Notes: generated by a model not told the origin, from the sequence alone. Numbered from the stretch's first letter, positions 1 through 10,022 are shown. The stretch is 64,000 nucleotides of DNA from Desulfobacteraceae bacterium (GCA_014237465.1 JABZFM010000011.1:90993-154992), one strand, 5' to 3'. Translations and numbers: made by a program.

Positions 1-305
1 TTTCAATCCAAGGTTATCCAATCTAATTAGAAAGCAACATACATGCCATTTTCAGACAGAAATTCAAAAACAACTCCCTAAATTTACATGCAATGGAGTA
101 ACTACTTAAATATATATTATAAAATTAAAATTTAAAAATTGAAATAGGACAGGCTGGGGTATGGCGATTCACGATGGCGGGTATACACGAAATCCACAGG
201 AAAAAAAATGAGGCATTCACGCCCCGACAAAATACAAGAAATAGATATTAAGTACTGAATTATTTAGAGATTACAAATATGGGGCATTTCTGACCTAAAA
301 CGGGG
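1..305. other. Intergenic stretch, no gene seen
   Basis: AT-rich sequence with no convincing reading frame and no RNA gene that I recognise. It lies downstream of the minus-strand sigma-54 activator gene, so it may carry that gene's 3' end signals, but I see no hairpin followed by a T-run. Confidence 0.5.
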
Positions 306-2171
306 CTATAACAAACCATACTTTTGCATTTTTCGAAATAGAGTTTTACGATTGACATTTAATTCAGCAGCAGTCCTGTTTTTGCGCCACTGGTTTTTTT
401 CGAGAACGCTTTTGATAATATTTTTTTCAAAATTATCCATTGCCTGACCCAGTGAATCTGCATTTTCCTGAATGTCAACAGGGTCAAAATCATCAAGCGA
501 TACAGACCTGGGTACAGAAGTCGACATGAAATCCAATGTTTTGAGCGTAATATATCGCTGCAACACATTTTGAAGCTCCCGAACGTTTCCCGGCCATTCA
601 TAATTATAAAGCATTCCCAGAACTTTACCGTCTAAAACCGGCATATTGTCGCTATTGGCGTAAACGGAAAGAAAATGCTCAATTAACAACGGCAGGTCAT
701 CTTTCCTTTCTCTTAAAGGCGGCAGAGTGATGGGAATAATGTGAATACGATAAAAAAAATCTTCCCGCATGCGGCCATTTTTGACCTCTTCTTTCAAATC
801 CCGGTTGGTTGCCGCAACAATCCGAACATCGGCTTGTTTGACTTCATTGCCGCCGACCGGTGTATACCCCCCGCCTTCAAGAACCCTTAATAATTTAACC
901 TGGCCGGTCAAATCAATCTCGCCCAGTTCATCTAAGAAAAGCGTCCCGCCATTTGCCTGATCAAAATATCCGGGTTTATCCAGGTTGGCTCCGGTAAAGG
1001 CCCCTTTCTTATATCCGAAGAACTCACTTTCAAACAAATTTTCCGGTATAGCGCTGCAATTGACCGGAACAAAAGGATGATCATTATTATCACTTAATTT
1101 ATGGATCTCACGGGCAACCAGTTCCTTTCCGGTTCCGGATTCACCGTATATGATGACATTGGCAATGGATCCAGCGGCCTTGGAAATATGCTCATAGACA
1201 TCCTGCATAAATCGATTCTTACCAATAATATCCCCGAACTTATAATGCTCTTTAATCGTAGATTTTAAACGTTTATTTTCTTTTCGAAGCTGTTGTTTCT
1301 CGATTTTATGTTCGGTCATATCGGAGATAAAACCTTCAACTTCACTCACCGCACCATCATCAGAGACAATGCCCAGGCCTTCTTCCCAGACCCACTTTTG
1401 CTGACCGGACGCGGTAATAATACGATATTCCATTTGAAATGGCCGTCCGGAAGCCAGGGAGGATTGAATCTGGTGATTCACATCATCCCTGTCTTCGGCA
1501 TGGATCATATCCATATAGGCTTTTTTGGAATTATCGATTAATTCAAACGGAGAAAAATCAGTCAGCCATTTACATCCGGCACTGACATATTTCATGGTCC
1601 GAAGCGAATCATTGCTGCAGCGATACGCCATTCCCGGCAGATTCCCCATGAGCTTGGACAGTTTGCGCTCACTTTCAATTAACGCTTTTTCAGTCTGTTT
1701 AAAGGCCGTAATATCATTAAAAGACCCGACACTGGAGCGTGTTCCGGAAATCATATCAATACGCACATACATGTCTTTATATTCACCAAAACGATTATGC
1801 ACTCTGCATTCATATTCAGTCGGCGCCAGGCTCCGGTCCTGACGGCGCTTGACATGATAACGTTTCATTCTTTCCAGATCTTCATCAGCAACAAAATCCG
1901 TCCACTTCATCTTGTTGCGAATTTCTTTTTTAGCGTATCCGGTCAGTTCTTCAAACTTGGCATTAACCATTGAAATGGTCATGTCGTTTTCAATAATAAT
2001 CGTTGCGGTACCTGTATTTTCAAAAACACTGCGATACCGTTCTTCGCTTTCCGCCAATGCCTTTGGGGTGACTTGGCGCTCTGCTGCCAAAACTTTGAGT
2101 TCTTCAATGCGCAGCCGCAGGCCATGAAGCTCTTTGATAAGCTCTTTTTTGGATTTTTTGATATCACTCAT
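306..2171 (-). CDS. PAS-domain sigma-54-dependent transcriptional activator
   Basis: Predicted enhancer-binding protein (621 aa) that couples a sensed signal to activation of sigma-54 RNA polymerase. Residues 1-40 look like a short coiled coil. PAS domains lie at about 42-160 and 170-290. The AAA+ core spans about 312-545, with Walker A GESGTGKE (343-350), the sigma-54 contact loop GAFTGA (390-395) and Walker B LFLDE (411-415). The last 30 residues form a Fis-type helix-turn-helix ending in RKTLFRKMQKYGLL. There is no receiver domain, so the signal should reach it through the PAS domains (ligand or redox cofactor) and not by phosphotransfer. It stands alone and the neighbours do not reveal its target. 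The ATG start has no clear Shine-Dalgarno sequence. The family call is secure; the regulon is unknown. Confidence 0.93.
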   Translation of the reverse strand: MSDIKKSKKELIKELHGLRLRIEELKVLAAERQVTPKALAESEERYRSVFENTGTATIIIENDMTISMVNAKFEELTGYAKKEIRNKMKWTDFVADEDLERMKRYHVKRRQDRSLAPTEYECRVHNRFGEYKDMYVRIDMISGTRSSVGSFNDITAFKQTEKALIESERKLSKLMGNLPGMAYRCSNDSLRTMKYVSAGCKWLTDFSPFELIDNSKKAYMDMIHAEDRDDVNHQIQSSLASGRPFQMEYRIITASGQQKWVWEEGLGIVSDDGAVSEVEGFISDMTEHKIEKQQLRKENKRLKSTIKEHYKFGDIIGKNRFMQDVYEHISKAAGSIANVIIYGESGTGKELVAREIHKLSDNNDHPFVPVNCSAIPENLFESEFFGYKKGAFTGANLDKPGYFDQANGGTLFLDELGEIDLTGQVKLLRVLEGGGYTPVGGNEVKQADVRIVAATNRDLKEEVKNGRMREDFFYRIHIIPITLPPLRERKDDLPLLIEHFLSVYANSDNMPVLDGKVLGMLYNYEWPGNVRELQNVLQRYITLKTLDFMSTSVPRSVSLDDFDPVDIQENADSLGQAMDNFEKNIIKSVLEKNQWRKNRTAAELNVNRKTLFRKMQKYGLL

Positions 2172-2176
2172 ATAAT

Positions 2177-2214
2177 AAGGTTGAAGGTTGAAGGTAGAAG
2201 GTTGAAGGCTGAGG
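2177..2214. repeat. Degenerate heptanucleotide repeat (GAAGGTT-type)
   Basis: About five imperfect copies of a 7-nt unit close to GAAGGTT, just upstream of the sigma-54 activator start. Related units occur at 33925-34003 (degenerate) and 54691-54756 (perfect, AAGGTGG). Confidence 0.7.
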
Positions 2215-2240
2215 AATCATATTCCCAATATATGACAAAC

Positions 2241-2388
2241 TCGTAAAAAAATCGAATTCTGATAGCAAAGAAAAAAGATCCAAATTCGAGGCGCGCAAAT
2301 CCTGAGTGATGATTTGTACTTAGCGTACTATGAAGAAACGAAGGATGCAGCGCAACAAAGAATTTGGACTTTTTACAAAGCCATCAAT
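2241..2388. repeat. Dispersed palindromic element, copy a
   Basis: Imperfect palindrome whose core (about 2279-2368) starts CCAAATTCGAGGCGC and ends GCGCAACAAAGAATTTGG, so the arms pair around the unpaired boxes GAG and AACAAA. The flank continues ACTTTTTACAAAGCCATC. Related copies lie at 7366-7474, 7886-7991 (inside rnpB), 18486-18567, 32789-32952, 49992-50170 and 57326-57484. The rest of the gap 2172-2559 holds no gene that I can see. Confidence 0.7.
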
Positions 2389-2559
2389 ACACTGTTTGCC
2401 TGAAACATGCCCACCGGCTTATGTAATATCCGGTTTAAAAAATAATTACACTCCCAGATAAATCCCGTAAACAATCATAAAAATCCCACATCTAAATAAA
2501 AATGAGAAGACAAATATGCTTACAAGGGAAAAATCAAAATTACCCATTACGCTGCTGGA

Positions 2560-3102
2560 TTAAAATGAGTCAAAATGCAGAAACTCACTGATCTCCCGCC
2601 GTTTCGGTGCTTTGGGAGCCTTTGTCGGATACCCAAGGGGAATCAGGGCGACATTGTCCATTCCTTCAGGCAGATTGAGTGCAGCATTTACTTTGTCATG
2701 CTCATACAACCCGGCAACAACAGTCCCCAGTCCCAGGGAGTGTGCCGCCAGGCACAAACTCTGGGCAGCCAGGCCCAGATCAAACATAAACCAGTCACCA
2801 AACTTTGTCGTAACCATCCCCTTATAATAACCGGATGTCCCCAATTTGGCGCATAGCGCAAGTACGACAGGCGCATTTAGAATGGACTTAAATACCGGGT
2901 TGGACGCCGGAACAGCTTTCTGGATCTGTTCCTTGATTTTTGGATCCTTTACCGCAACGATTTCCCAGCACTGGGTATTGGCCCATGACGGTGTCCACTG
3001 AACCGCCTCAAGAATGGTCTGAAGAATTTCATCCGAAACTTCTTTATCAGAATAATTACGGATACTGCGCCTTTGTTTAATAATGGTCATCAAATCTTCC
3101 AT
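2560..3102 (-). CDS. Nitroreductase-family flavoprotein
   Basis: A 180-aa protein of the FMN-dependent nitroreductase family, which reduces nitro groups, quinones or other oxidants with NAD(P)H. The FMN-binding signature is at the N-terminus (RRSIRNYSDKEV), followed by WTPSWANTQCWE, and the C-terminal half has the family pattern GLAAQSLCLAAHSLGLGT. The length is typical for the compact members. The ATG follows a good GGAGG ribosome site. It is a single gene; a separate start signal and a 36-nt gap divide it from ispD upstream on the same strand. The substrate cannot be read from the sequence. Confidence 0.9.
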   Translation of the reverse strand: MEDLMTIIKQRRSIRNYSDKEVSDEILQTILEAVQWTPSWANTQCWEIVAVKDPKIKEQIQKAVPASNPVFKSILNAPVVLALCAKLGTSGYYKGMVTTKFGDWFMFDLGLAAQSLCLAAHSLGLGTVVAGLYEHDKVNAALNLPEGMDNVALIPLGYPTKAPKAPKRREISEFLHFDSF

Positions 3103-3138
3103 ATCAGTTCCTCCAATATCTCTGTTAAATTATCTTTT

Positions 3139-3840
3139 TCAAGCGTTGACTTGGTTATGACTAAGAATACCCCGGGCAATAATCAGATCTTCCGGTTTTG
3201 TGATTTTGATATTATAGGGGCTGCCGTAAATCATCTTAACACGACTGCCGAGATATTCCACCAGAGATGCATCGTCAGTACCTGTATATCCTTCATCCAA
3301 TACATGATCATGGGCTTTTTTTATTAAGCTGTACTGAAATACCTGCGGCGTCTGGGCCTGCCAGATACCCACCCGCTGCATCGTGTTTGAAATACAGCCT
3401 TCATTATCTACATTCTTTAATGTATCAACCACCGGAATCCCTAAGATACATGCCCCTTCCTGTTCGGCACAGCGGATGGCTTCTTCCGTTGGTCGGACAG
3501 GAACAAACGGGCGAACCCCGTCATGAATAGCAACAATGCCATTTGGTTCGGTAATTGCGGACAATCCATTATATACTGATGCCTGACGATGTTCACCGCC
3601 AGCGACCAATTGAATTCGTACCTTGTTCAAAACGGGTGAAATGACCTGGCGGGTGCAAAAATCAAAATCATCTTCAGGAATCACCAGATAGATCGTATCA
3701 ATTACAGAAATTTTAGTAAAGGCAAGAAGCGTGCGGCTTAAAATGGGCAACCCGTCCAACACCAGATACTGTTTACGGATGTCTGCCTGCATCCGTTCCC
3801 CTTTTCCGCCCGCTACAATGACAGCAGATATTGACGCCAT
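3139..3840 (-). CDS. ispD: 2-C-methyl-D-erythritol 4-phosphate cytidylyltransferase
   Basis: Third enzyme of the MEP isoprenoid pathway; it transfers CMP from CTP to MEP in the cytoplasm. The N-terminal nucleotide-binding motif VAGGKGERM and the lysine-containing KQYLVLDG are present, followed by HDGVRPFV (metal and substrate site) and a C-terminal TDDASLVEYLG. The length of 233 aa fits the family. I start it at the ATG before ASISAVIVAGG; an in-frame TTG four codons upstream is possible but would only add MKGH-type residues. No ispF follows it, so the usual ispDF pairing is absent here. Confidence 0.93.
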   Translation of the reverse strand: MASISAVIVAGGKGERMQADIRKQYLVLDGLPILSRTLLAFTKISVIDTIYLVIPEDDFDFCTRQVISPVLNKVRIQLVAGGEHRQASVYNGLSAITEPNGIVAIHDGVRPFVPVRPTEEAIRCAEQEGACILGIPVVDTLKNVDNEGCISNTMQRVGIWQAQTPQVFQYSLIKKAHDHVLDEGYTGTDDASLVEYLGSRVKMIYGSPYNIKITKPEDLIIARGILSHNQVNA

Positions 3841-3862
3841 ATGACCTTTCAATTTAAACGGG

Positions 3863-4011
3863 AAAAGTTACAAGTGAACTAAAGTGCAAAGTAATCTAAA
3901 GTTATGGTTAATGCCTCCGGCATTTTCAATTTATATTTTAAAATGATTGCGCGTTTAGCGCAGTCCTCAACTTTAGGCAATTTAACTCACTTTCGTCACT
4001 TAACACTTTTT
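3863..4011. repeat. Large imperfect palindrome between ispD and the HPr-domain gene
   Basis: The left arm (about 3863-3905, AAGTGAACTAAAGTG-type) is roughly complementary to the right arm (about 3968-4011, ACTCACTTTCGTCACTT). The centre contains a second small palindrome, GCGCGTTTAGCGC. It fills most of the gap 3841-4057. It looks like a small non-coding mobile or structural repeat; no transposase is linked to it. Confidence 0.55.
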
Positions 4012-4057
4012 GAATTTTGAAATATTTCGACATAAAATGCAAAAAAGGACTGGGACC

Positions 4058-5377
4058 CTATCTAAGATACTGGAGACTCTTGGGCAACGGTATGCCTTTG
4101 CCCATCTGATCTTCGCCATAATTAACACCGGCAAGGGTCTCAATGTCTTTTAACGCACGGATATCCCCCTGGAACTCCACATGCTGGATATTCTCTTTCT
4201 GGATCTTCCCGCCGGCCCATTGAATATCAAGCACACTGCTGGCATCAAACTGATCGCCGCCGGCAATCAGTTTTACCTCACCGCCATAGTTCTGAACAAT
4301 TTTGGCAACCATGAGACTCGGGCGGCAATGAAAACCCAGATCCCGCGGAATACCCACAGTAACAGATGAACGCTCGATATTACCCTGTAATATTTCTCGG
4401 GAAACTTCTTTGCCGGAAGAAAAAAAATGGTTTACATAATACAAACCGTAATTAATGGTGCAATCCAGCAGAACATCCGGATCAACAAGCACAGACAGCT
4501 GCTCACGTGCTTTTGTGTAAATATATTTATACCCGATATCAATGAGATGGCGCTCATAAAAATGCAGCAGGCGCCCCATGACTTGAAGCAAATGATAAAT
4601 GACTGAAAAATATGACCGGAAGCGCTTGAAATTTCGGTTCCCGAATAAAAATCCGCCGTGAATGACATAGGAATCAAAGGAGGACTGCAGGTTATGGATT
4701 TGCATTTCAAAACGTCTAATCTCAACCTCATTCACCCGGTCCGGAACCAGGACTTTTAACTCTTCCTGATCATAGACCTCAACAAATTCAAATGTATCAA
4801 AATCATCTGCAATGGAAATAAACTCATTTGTCACCCTGACAATATGTTTGCTGTACCGGTCTTTTTGCTCATCCTCGAAATCATGCGCCAGCATTTCACC
4901 GGTGGTAATCCCGGGAAAATGGATGGCTTTAAATCCTTTTTTCGGCAATTCAATGTTTAGGCGAGATGCTTCTGCGATAACAGCAGGCGCAAGTTTCATC
5001 AAAGAACTCGTCAAAAATTCAAGGGCGACATCCCCGTTCTGGCTGAAATTCTCCTTATCATGAATGTCATAAAAGATTAACCGATTGGCAATATGTTTCT
5101 GAGCATACCCCCCCAAGCTGATATGCCGGATGGCGGCTGCCAGTTCCCGGTAAAAATACCACTCGGAGTTATTTTTGGCCCCGTGAAAATCGAGAAAATC
5201 TTCCAGTAAATGGGAGGAGGTGATTAGTTTGGAATAAAGACTTTTGGTAAAAACATTTTCCGTTGAATCACAGCTCACAAGATAGAGAAAACATTTTAAA
5301 TAATCATAGGAGTAAAACCGGACCTTTTCGGCAAATGTAATATCGCAGGAACCATTGTTTTGATTTACACCGTCCAT
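4058..5377 (-). CDS. Uncharacterised protein with C-terminal HPr-like domain
   Basis: A 439-aa protein whose last ~100 residues match the HPr phosphocarrier fold: GFHCRPS (348-354) aligns with the active-site GLHARPA, placing a histidine at residue 350, followed by VAKIVQNYGGEV and SSVLDIQWAGG in the positions of the usual HPr helix and MGLMTLAA-type segments. Residues 1-335 are an alpha-helical region that I do not recognise. It starts 10 nt after sufB ends and is read as the third gene of the sufC-sufB operon. The conserved His suggests phosphorylation by an EI-type or HPr kinase partner, but no PTS gene is nearby. The conserved regulatory serine of Gram-positive HPr is not obvious beyond the SSVLD stretch. 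Function is unknown; the HPr call is firm. Confidence 0.75.
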   Translation of the reverse strand: MDGVNQNNGSCDITFAEKVRFYSYDYLKCFLYLVSCDSTENVFTKSLYSKLITSSHLLEDFLDFHGAKNNSEWYFYRELAAAIRHISLGGYAQKHIANRLIFYDIHDKENFSQNGDVALEFLTSSLMKLAPAVIAEASRLNIELPKKGFKAIHFPGITTGEMLAHDFEDEQKDRYSKHIVRVTNEFISIADDFDTFEFVEVYDQEELKVLVPDRVNEVEIRRFEMQIHNLQSSFDSYVIHGGFLFGNRNFKRFRSYFSVIYHLLQVMGRLLHFYERHLIDIGYKYIYTKAREQLSVLVDPDVLLDCTINYGLYYVNHFFSSGKEVSREILQGNIERSSVTVGIPRDLGFHCRPSLMVAKIVQNYGGEVKLIAGGDQFDASSVLDIQWAGGKIQKENIQHVEFQGDIRALKDIETLAGVNYGEDQMGKGIPLPKSLQYLR

Positions 5378-5387
5378 GGTACTGCCC

Positions 5388-6569
5388 TTACATCATATCT
5401 TTCTGGGTTTCGGTTACGGCTTTATCGATTTCAGCGGCAAGTCCGGGAGGCAGCCCTTCAATATCAACATTTAAAAACCCCCGAACAATAGTCGATACTG
5501 CTTCATCTTCATCCAGTCCCCTTGCCATGAGGTATTCAATTTCTCTCTGGTCAATCTTTCCGACTGCTGCCTCATGTGACATTTCAACCCCCGGCACATG
5601 CCCCTGGAGCTCCGGAATCGCATGCATAATGCCGTCGTTTAAAAGTAACCCCTTACATTCCAGGTGCCCTTTGCATCCAGCGACCCTACCGATCATTTCC
5701 CCACGAGCAATAATTGTTCCACCGACCGTAATGGCCCGGGAAATGATTTCAGCACGGGTATCCGTCTCATTTAAAAAGATCGTGGACCCGACATCCAGGT
5801 GACAGCCGGCCGAAGCGACCAGAATACTGTTAAAGCGTGCAACAGCGCCCTTGCCGTCAAGGTATGTGGTCGGCGACATCTGCAAAGATCCGACGGGCCG
5901 CAAAGAAATATAATTTGAAACAATCACACCGCCTTCTTCCACATGAATGGCGGTTCTCGGACGGACATTAATCTGTTCGCCCCAGTCATGGATCATCGTA
6001 AAATGCAGTGTTGCCCCTTTTTTAACAAAAATCTCCGAAACGCCTACATGAAGACCGGTGACCAAATGCGGGGAAGTCGAACATCCGGTGATAATATGCA
6101 TTTCAGAGTTTTCTTCGGCAATCACGACATTGTGAACGTTTTGGGAAAACCCTTCTTTGGCAATATACAAACAGGATTGGACCGGCTGTTTGATTTTGGC
6201 CCCCGGAAAAGACCGTATAAAATACCCTTCGTGGGGATTTTCTTTTGCGGCTTCCGTAAACTTGTCTTTTTCCGGTGAAATATATTTCCAGAGATAATCT
6301 TCAAGCCAGTCATGTTTTTTTAAAGCATCAGAAATACCCATGACCTCAACACCGTCTTTCATGGCTTTGGAATGAATCACGGAGCAGTCTTTTTGAATAA
6401 ATGTTCCGGCCCGGTCAAGTTCTGCGATATCAACACCAACGTTCAGCCATTGATTGGAATCAACCGCTTCAATTTGCGACAGATTTTCAACATATTCATG
6501 TTTTTCAGCTTCAGACCGGTAATTACTGAGTTCAATATCTGTTTTGGGCTTATTGCTTACATGGTGCAT
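5388..6569 (-). CDS. sufB: SufB/SufD-family Fe-S cluster scaffold protein
   Basis: Scaffold component of the SUF iron-sulfur cluster assembly machine, a beta-helix protein that works with the SufC ATPase. Typical family stretches are GVIVSNYISLRPVGS, DVGSTIFLNETDTRAEIISR and the C-terminal HEAAVGKIDQREIEYLMARG with the GLDEDEAVSTIVRGFL tail. At 393 aa it is shorter than E. coli SufB and close to SufD or the short SufB of archaea and Desulfobacterota, so SufB versus SufD is not resolved. I place the start at the ATG before HHVSNKPK because AGGAG lies 8 nt upstream; it overlaps the end of sufC by 13 nt, which implies translational coupling. No sufS, sufU or sufE is adjacent, so sulfur delivery must be encoded elsewhere. 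Confidence 0.88.
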   Translation of the reverse strand: MHHVSNKPKTDIELSNYRSEAEKHEYVENLSQIEAVDSNQWLNVGVDIAELDRAGTFIQKDCSVIHSKAMKDGVEVMGISDALKKHDWLEDYLWKYISPEKDKFTEAAKENPHEGYFIRSFPGAKIKQPVQSCLYIAKEGFSQNVHNVVIAEENSEMHIITGCSTSPHLVTGLHVGVSEIFVKKGATLHFTMIHDWGEQINVRPRTAIHVEEGGVIVSNYISLRPVGSLQMSPTTYLDGKGAVARFNSILVASAGCHLDVGSTIFLNETDTRAEIISRAITVGGTIIARGEMIGRVAGCKGHLECKGLLLNDGIMHAIPELQGHVPGVEMSHEAAVGKIDQREIEYLMARGLDEDEAVSTIVRGFLNVDIEGLPPGLAAEIDKAVTETQKDMM

Positions 6570-7315
6570 CTGACACACTCCTCATAACCGTATTCTCTGA
6601 TCCATTTCAATATTTCCCTGGCGTTTCGCGAACAGCACAAATGCCCGTTATACAATACCTGGCCCTTGTCAGCGGTAATATAATCCAGAATATGTCCGGT
6701 ATGGGTAATTACCAGAGCGGACTTGGTTCTTTTTTTCAAATGCGCGTGCTCCAGAATCCCGCTCGGATGTTTAACCCCCCGTTCCAGAAGCGTGTTGACC
6801 ACATCACCCAGCAGAACAATATTTTCTAAATCTACACCGGACTCCGGCTCATCTAACAAAACCAGGTCCGGTTCCTGGGCCATGAGCTGAAGCATTTCAG
6901 ACCGTTTAATTTCACCGCCTGAAAAATTTCGATTTACATCACGCTCCAAAAATCCTTTAAAATTCAAAAGTTCCGCCAGATTTTCAACATCCGCCGGCTT
7001 CTTCCTTGCGCACAATGCCACCAGATCCTTTGTTTTAAGGCCATTGATCGTCGGTGGACGCTGGAAAGAAACCCCTACACCGAGACGTGCACGTTCATGA
7101 ATCGGCATATATGTGATGTCTTCACCCTTGAATATGATTTTTCCATTTGTGACGGTATATCCGGAAAAACCGATAATCGCCATCATTAATGATGTTTTGC
7201 CGGAGCCGTTAGGCCCGAAAAGGATATGGGTTTCGCCTTCCGGAATTTCCATATTAATGTGATTCAATATGGTTTTTCCGCCGACTTCTACTGCAAGATC
7301 TTCTATTGTAAGCAT
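6557..7315 (-). CDS. sufC: SUF system ABC-type ATPase SufC
   Basis: Soluble ABC ATPase that powers cluster assembly on the SufB/D scaffold. Walker A is GPNGSGKTSL near residue 35, the ABC signature is NFSGGEIKRSEM near 130, and Walker B is DLVLLDEPESGVD near 155, followed by the His switch in VITHTGHI. The length of 252 aa matches SufC. It is the first gene of the sufC-sufB-HPr-domain operon. An insertion LERGVKHPSGILEHAHLKKRTK between Walker B and the switch is longer than in E. coli SufC; similar inserts occur in archaeal-type SufC proteins as far as I recall. Confidence 0.92.
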   Translation of the reverse strand: MLTIEDLAVEVGGKTILNHINMEIPEGETHILFGPNGSGKTSLMMAIIGFSGYTVTNGKIIFKGEDITYMPIHERARLGVGVSFQRPPTINGLKTKDLVALCARKKPADVENLAELLNFKGFLERDVNRNFSGGEIKRSEMLQLMAQEPDLVLLDEPESGVDLENIVLLGDVVNTLLERGVKHPSGILEHAHLKKRTKSALVITHTGHILDYITADKGQVLYNGHLCCSRNAREILKWIREYGYEECVRCTM

Positions 7316-7365
7316 AAAATCACTTTCATTTATTTAATTATCATAAAAAATTGCAGAATGGCTAA

Positions 7366-7474
7366 GTTAAGAGCTTCATATACAAGGCGTAGTGGTTTTT
7401 CAGGCCCAAGATAATACAAGTCGTATATTGAGGGACTGAAAAACCACTGCAACGCAGTAGATGGAGCTTTTAAC
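7366..7474. repeat. Dispersed palindromic element, copy b
   Basis: Palindrome between sufC and the 3' end of rnpB. The outer arms GTTAAGAGCTTCAT and ATGGAGCTTTTAAC pair; the inner arms GTAGTGGTTTTTCAG and CTGAAAAACCAC pair around the unpaired boxes AAGGC and GCAACGCAG. It ends 17 nt from the mature 3' end of rnpB and could act as part of that gene's termination signal. Confidence 0.65.
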
Positions 7475-7491
7475 GACGCCATCAATTAAAA

Positions 7492-8055
<564 letters not shown>

Positions 8056-8075
8056 TTATTTCTACATAATAGATT

Positions 8076-8792
8076 CTATTGTATAACATATAACATGCGA
8101 TGACAATGAGGACAAGTCTTCAACTCATTCTCCCGATGTAGTTCATTATACATCTGCGGGGGAATATTCATATTGCAACCCATGCAAATGCTTTCTTTTA
8201 CCTGGACAATGGCAATACCCCTGGCATAGGATTTTATAAATTCATACTGTTTGATCAGCTCGGGAGCAATTTTTCCAGAAATTTTATCCCTTTCTGACAA
8301 TAACTCATTCAAAGATCGACGCTCTGAATCCGCATCCGCCTCAAAAACAGCTTTTTGCTGATTGACCTCTGTTTCTTCCGCCAGGTATTCTTTTTCCTTT
8401 TCTTTTACCTCGTTTTCCGCAGCATCAATTTTATCCAGACATTCAATTGTTTCATCTTCAATGCGGGAACTGGCCTTCTTTATCTCTTCAACTTCCTTTA
8501 GGATCGCCTGGTATTCCTTATTGGTTGTCACCGATCGCAGCTGTTCTTCCCGCTTTGTAATTCGCCCCTGGTTAGTCTGAATCTCTGCGTCATAGGATCG
8601 ATAAACCTTCTTTAATTCTGACAAACCCTCCTTTTTACTGTTAATTACCGCTTCAAATTCTTTTAAACCGGAGACTATCTGTTCTATTCTTGCCGGCAGT
8701 CCATCAAGCTCTGATTGAACTTTCGCAACAGCCGCTTCCTTTTGCTGTAATTCAATTAACAATTCAATCTGTTCTCTTGTGATTTTATTCAT
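8076..8792 (-). CDS. COG1579-type coiled-coil zinc-ribbon protein
   Basis: A 238-aa protein with a long coiled coil (about residues 10-175, rich in E, K and L heptads) and a C-terminal C4/C3H zinc ribbon: CMGCNM near 205 and CPHCH near 230. Proteins of this family are proposed to bind nucleic acid; no activity is established to my knowledge. I start it at the ATG before NKITREQIELL; an in-frame TTG four codons upstream is the alternative. It lies between the Nif3-like gene and rnpB on the same strand, an order I recall from other Desulfobacterota. Confidence 0.85.
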   Translation of the reverse strand: MNKITREQIELLIELQQKEAAVAKVQSELDGLPARIEQIVSGLKEFEAVINSKKEGLSELKKVYRSYDAEIQTNQGRITKREEQLRSVTTNKEYQAILKEVEEIKKASSRIEDETIECLDKIDAAENEVKEKEKEYLAEETEVNQQKAVFEADADSERRSLNELLSERDKISGKIAPELIKQYEFIKSYARGIAIVQVKESICMGCNMNIPPQMYNELHRENELKTCPHCHRMLYVIQ

Positions 8793-8906
8793 AATTATAT
8801 CCAAAAAATTTCAACGAGCTTATTAATATCATTTTATTCAATATTTAAAAAAGCTTAAATATCTTTAACTGTTCAATCGAACATATTTAAACCCTAAAGA
8901 TCAAAT

Positions 8907-10022
8907 TCATAAATATTGAAACGGATCCTCTTCTTCATTAAAGGCCTCGACACGGATATCGAGGCCCTTTTCCTTTATCATCGCGCCAAGCCGATCGGCA
9001 ACCAAATCAATCATCAATGCTTCAGATGCAAAATGGCCCACATCAATTAAGCCGCGATAATTGGCTTGGGCATCTTTTGCATCATGGAATTTCAGGTCGC
9101 CGCTGATAAACACATCCGCGTCTGTTGCAAAAAACTGTTTCATCAACCCTGAACCGCTTCCCGTGCAAACCGCAATTTTTTTTACTTTCATATCCAACGG
9201 ACCGGAGACTTTCAAGGTTGTAAGCCCAAATGCGGATTTCACCTGATCTGAGAATAGACCTAAGTCTGTCGGACTTTCCAGTTCTCCGACGCGCCCGATG
9301 CCATGACGGCTCTCAACAGGATGTAGTGGGTAAATATCATACGCCATAGTCTCATAGGGGTGATATTGGCGAATATGATCCAGAACGCCCCTGATCTGAT
9401 TCTTTTGAAGTCTGGTTTCGATTCGAAATTCAGTCGCTTCTTCAAGAGCATTCGCTTTACCGGCAAACGGTTTTGAGCTGTCACCGGGTTTGAAAGTCCC
9501 GATGCCTTTCTGCCGGAATGTGCAGCATGTATAATCACCGATAACCCCTGCTTCAGTTTCTAAAATCGCATTTAATAAATTTTGATATGAATCCACGGGA
9601 ACATATACAACGAGTTTAACAAGTGAATTGTCATTTTCTGAAGAAAGAAAAGTTAAATTTTTAAGTCCTATTTTTTGGGCAAATAAATCATTCAACCCGC
9701 CATGAACACTATCCAGGTTGGTATGCGCTGAAAAAACCGCAAGCCGGTGGCGGACGGAAAGATCAATAATTTCACCCACCGGAGTATCGAGAATCAAATT
9801 TTTTAAAGGTCGGAATATCAGGGGATGATGGGTAATTAACAAGTCCGCATTCTTTTCACATGCTGTTTTAATCACTGAAGGCGACGGATCCAATGCGACG
9901 ATCACATGTTTCACCGCCCAGTTACGATCACCGCACTGCAGTCCTGAATTATCCCAATCTTCAGCAAGGTGCTGCGGTGCAATATCTTCCATCAAGGCAA
10001 TGATATCTTTAACGACAGTCAT
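8907..10022 (-). CDS. Nif3-like dinuclear metal centre protein (DUF34/YqfO type)
   Basis: A 371-aa member of the Nif3/YbgI family, which forms toroidal hexamers with two metals per subunit. The metal-binding histidines appear in LLITHHPLIF, FSAHTNLDSV and the C-terminal DVGHFASE. Between residues ~130 and ~235 there is an insert (VKLVVYVPVDSYQNLL ... YHPYETMAYDIYPL), the CutA/PII-like domain that marks the longer YqfO subgroup. The biochemical role is debated (a link to GTP cyclohydrolase has been proposed). It is followed after about 115 nt by the COG1579 gene on the same strand. Confidence 0.9.
   Translation of the reverse strand: MTVVKDIIALMEDIAPQHLAEDWDNSGLQCGDRNWAVKHVIVALDPSPSVIKTACEKNADLLITHHPLIFRPLKNLILDTPVGEIIDLSVRHRLAVFSAHTNLDSVHGGLNDLFAQKIGLKNLTFLSSENDNSLVKLVVYVPVDSYQNLLNAILETEAGVIGDYTCCTFRQKGIGTFKPGDSSKPFAGKANALEEATEFRIETRLQKNQIRGVLDHIRQYHPYETMAYDIYPLHPVESRHGIGRVGELESPTDLGLFSDQVKSAFGLTTLKVSGPLDMKVKKIAVCTGSGSGLMKQFFATDADVFISGDLKFHDAKDAQANYRGLIDVGHFASEALMIDLVADRLGAMIKEKGLDIRVEAFNEEEDPFQYL

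Noticed and set aside
1..305. A sigma-54 promoter upstream of the sigma-54 activator or elsewhere
   Set aside because: I searched by eye for TGGCAC-N5-TTGC near gene starts and found no convincing match.
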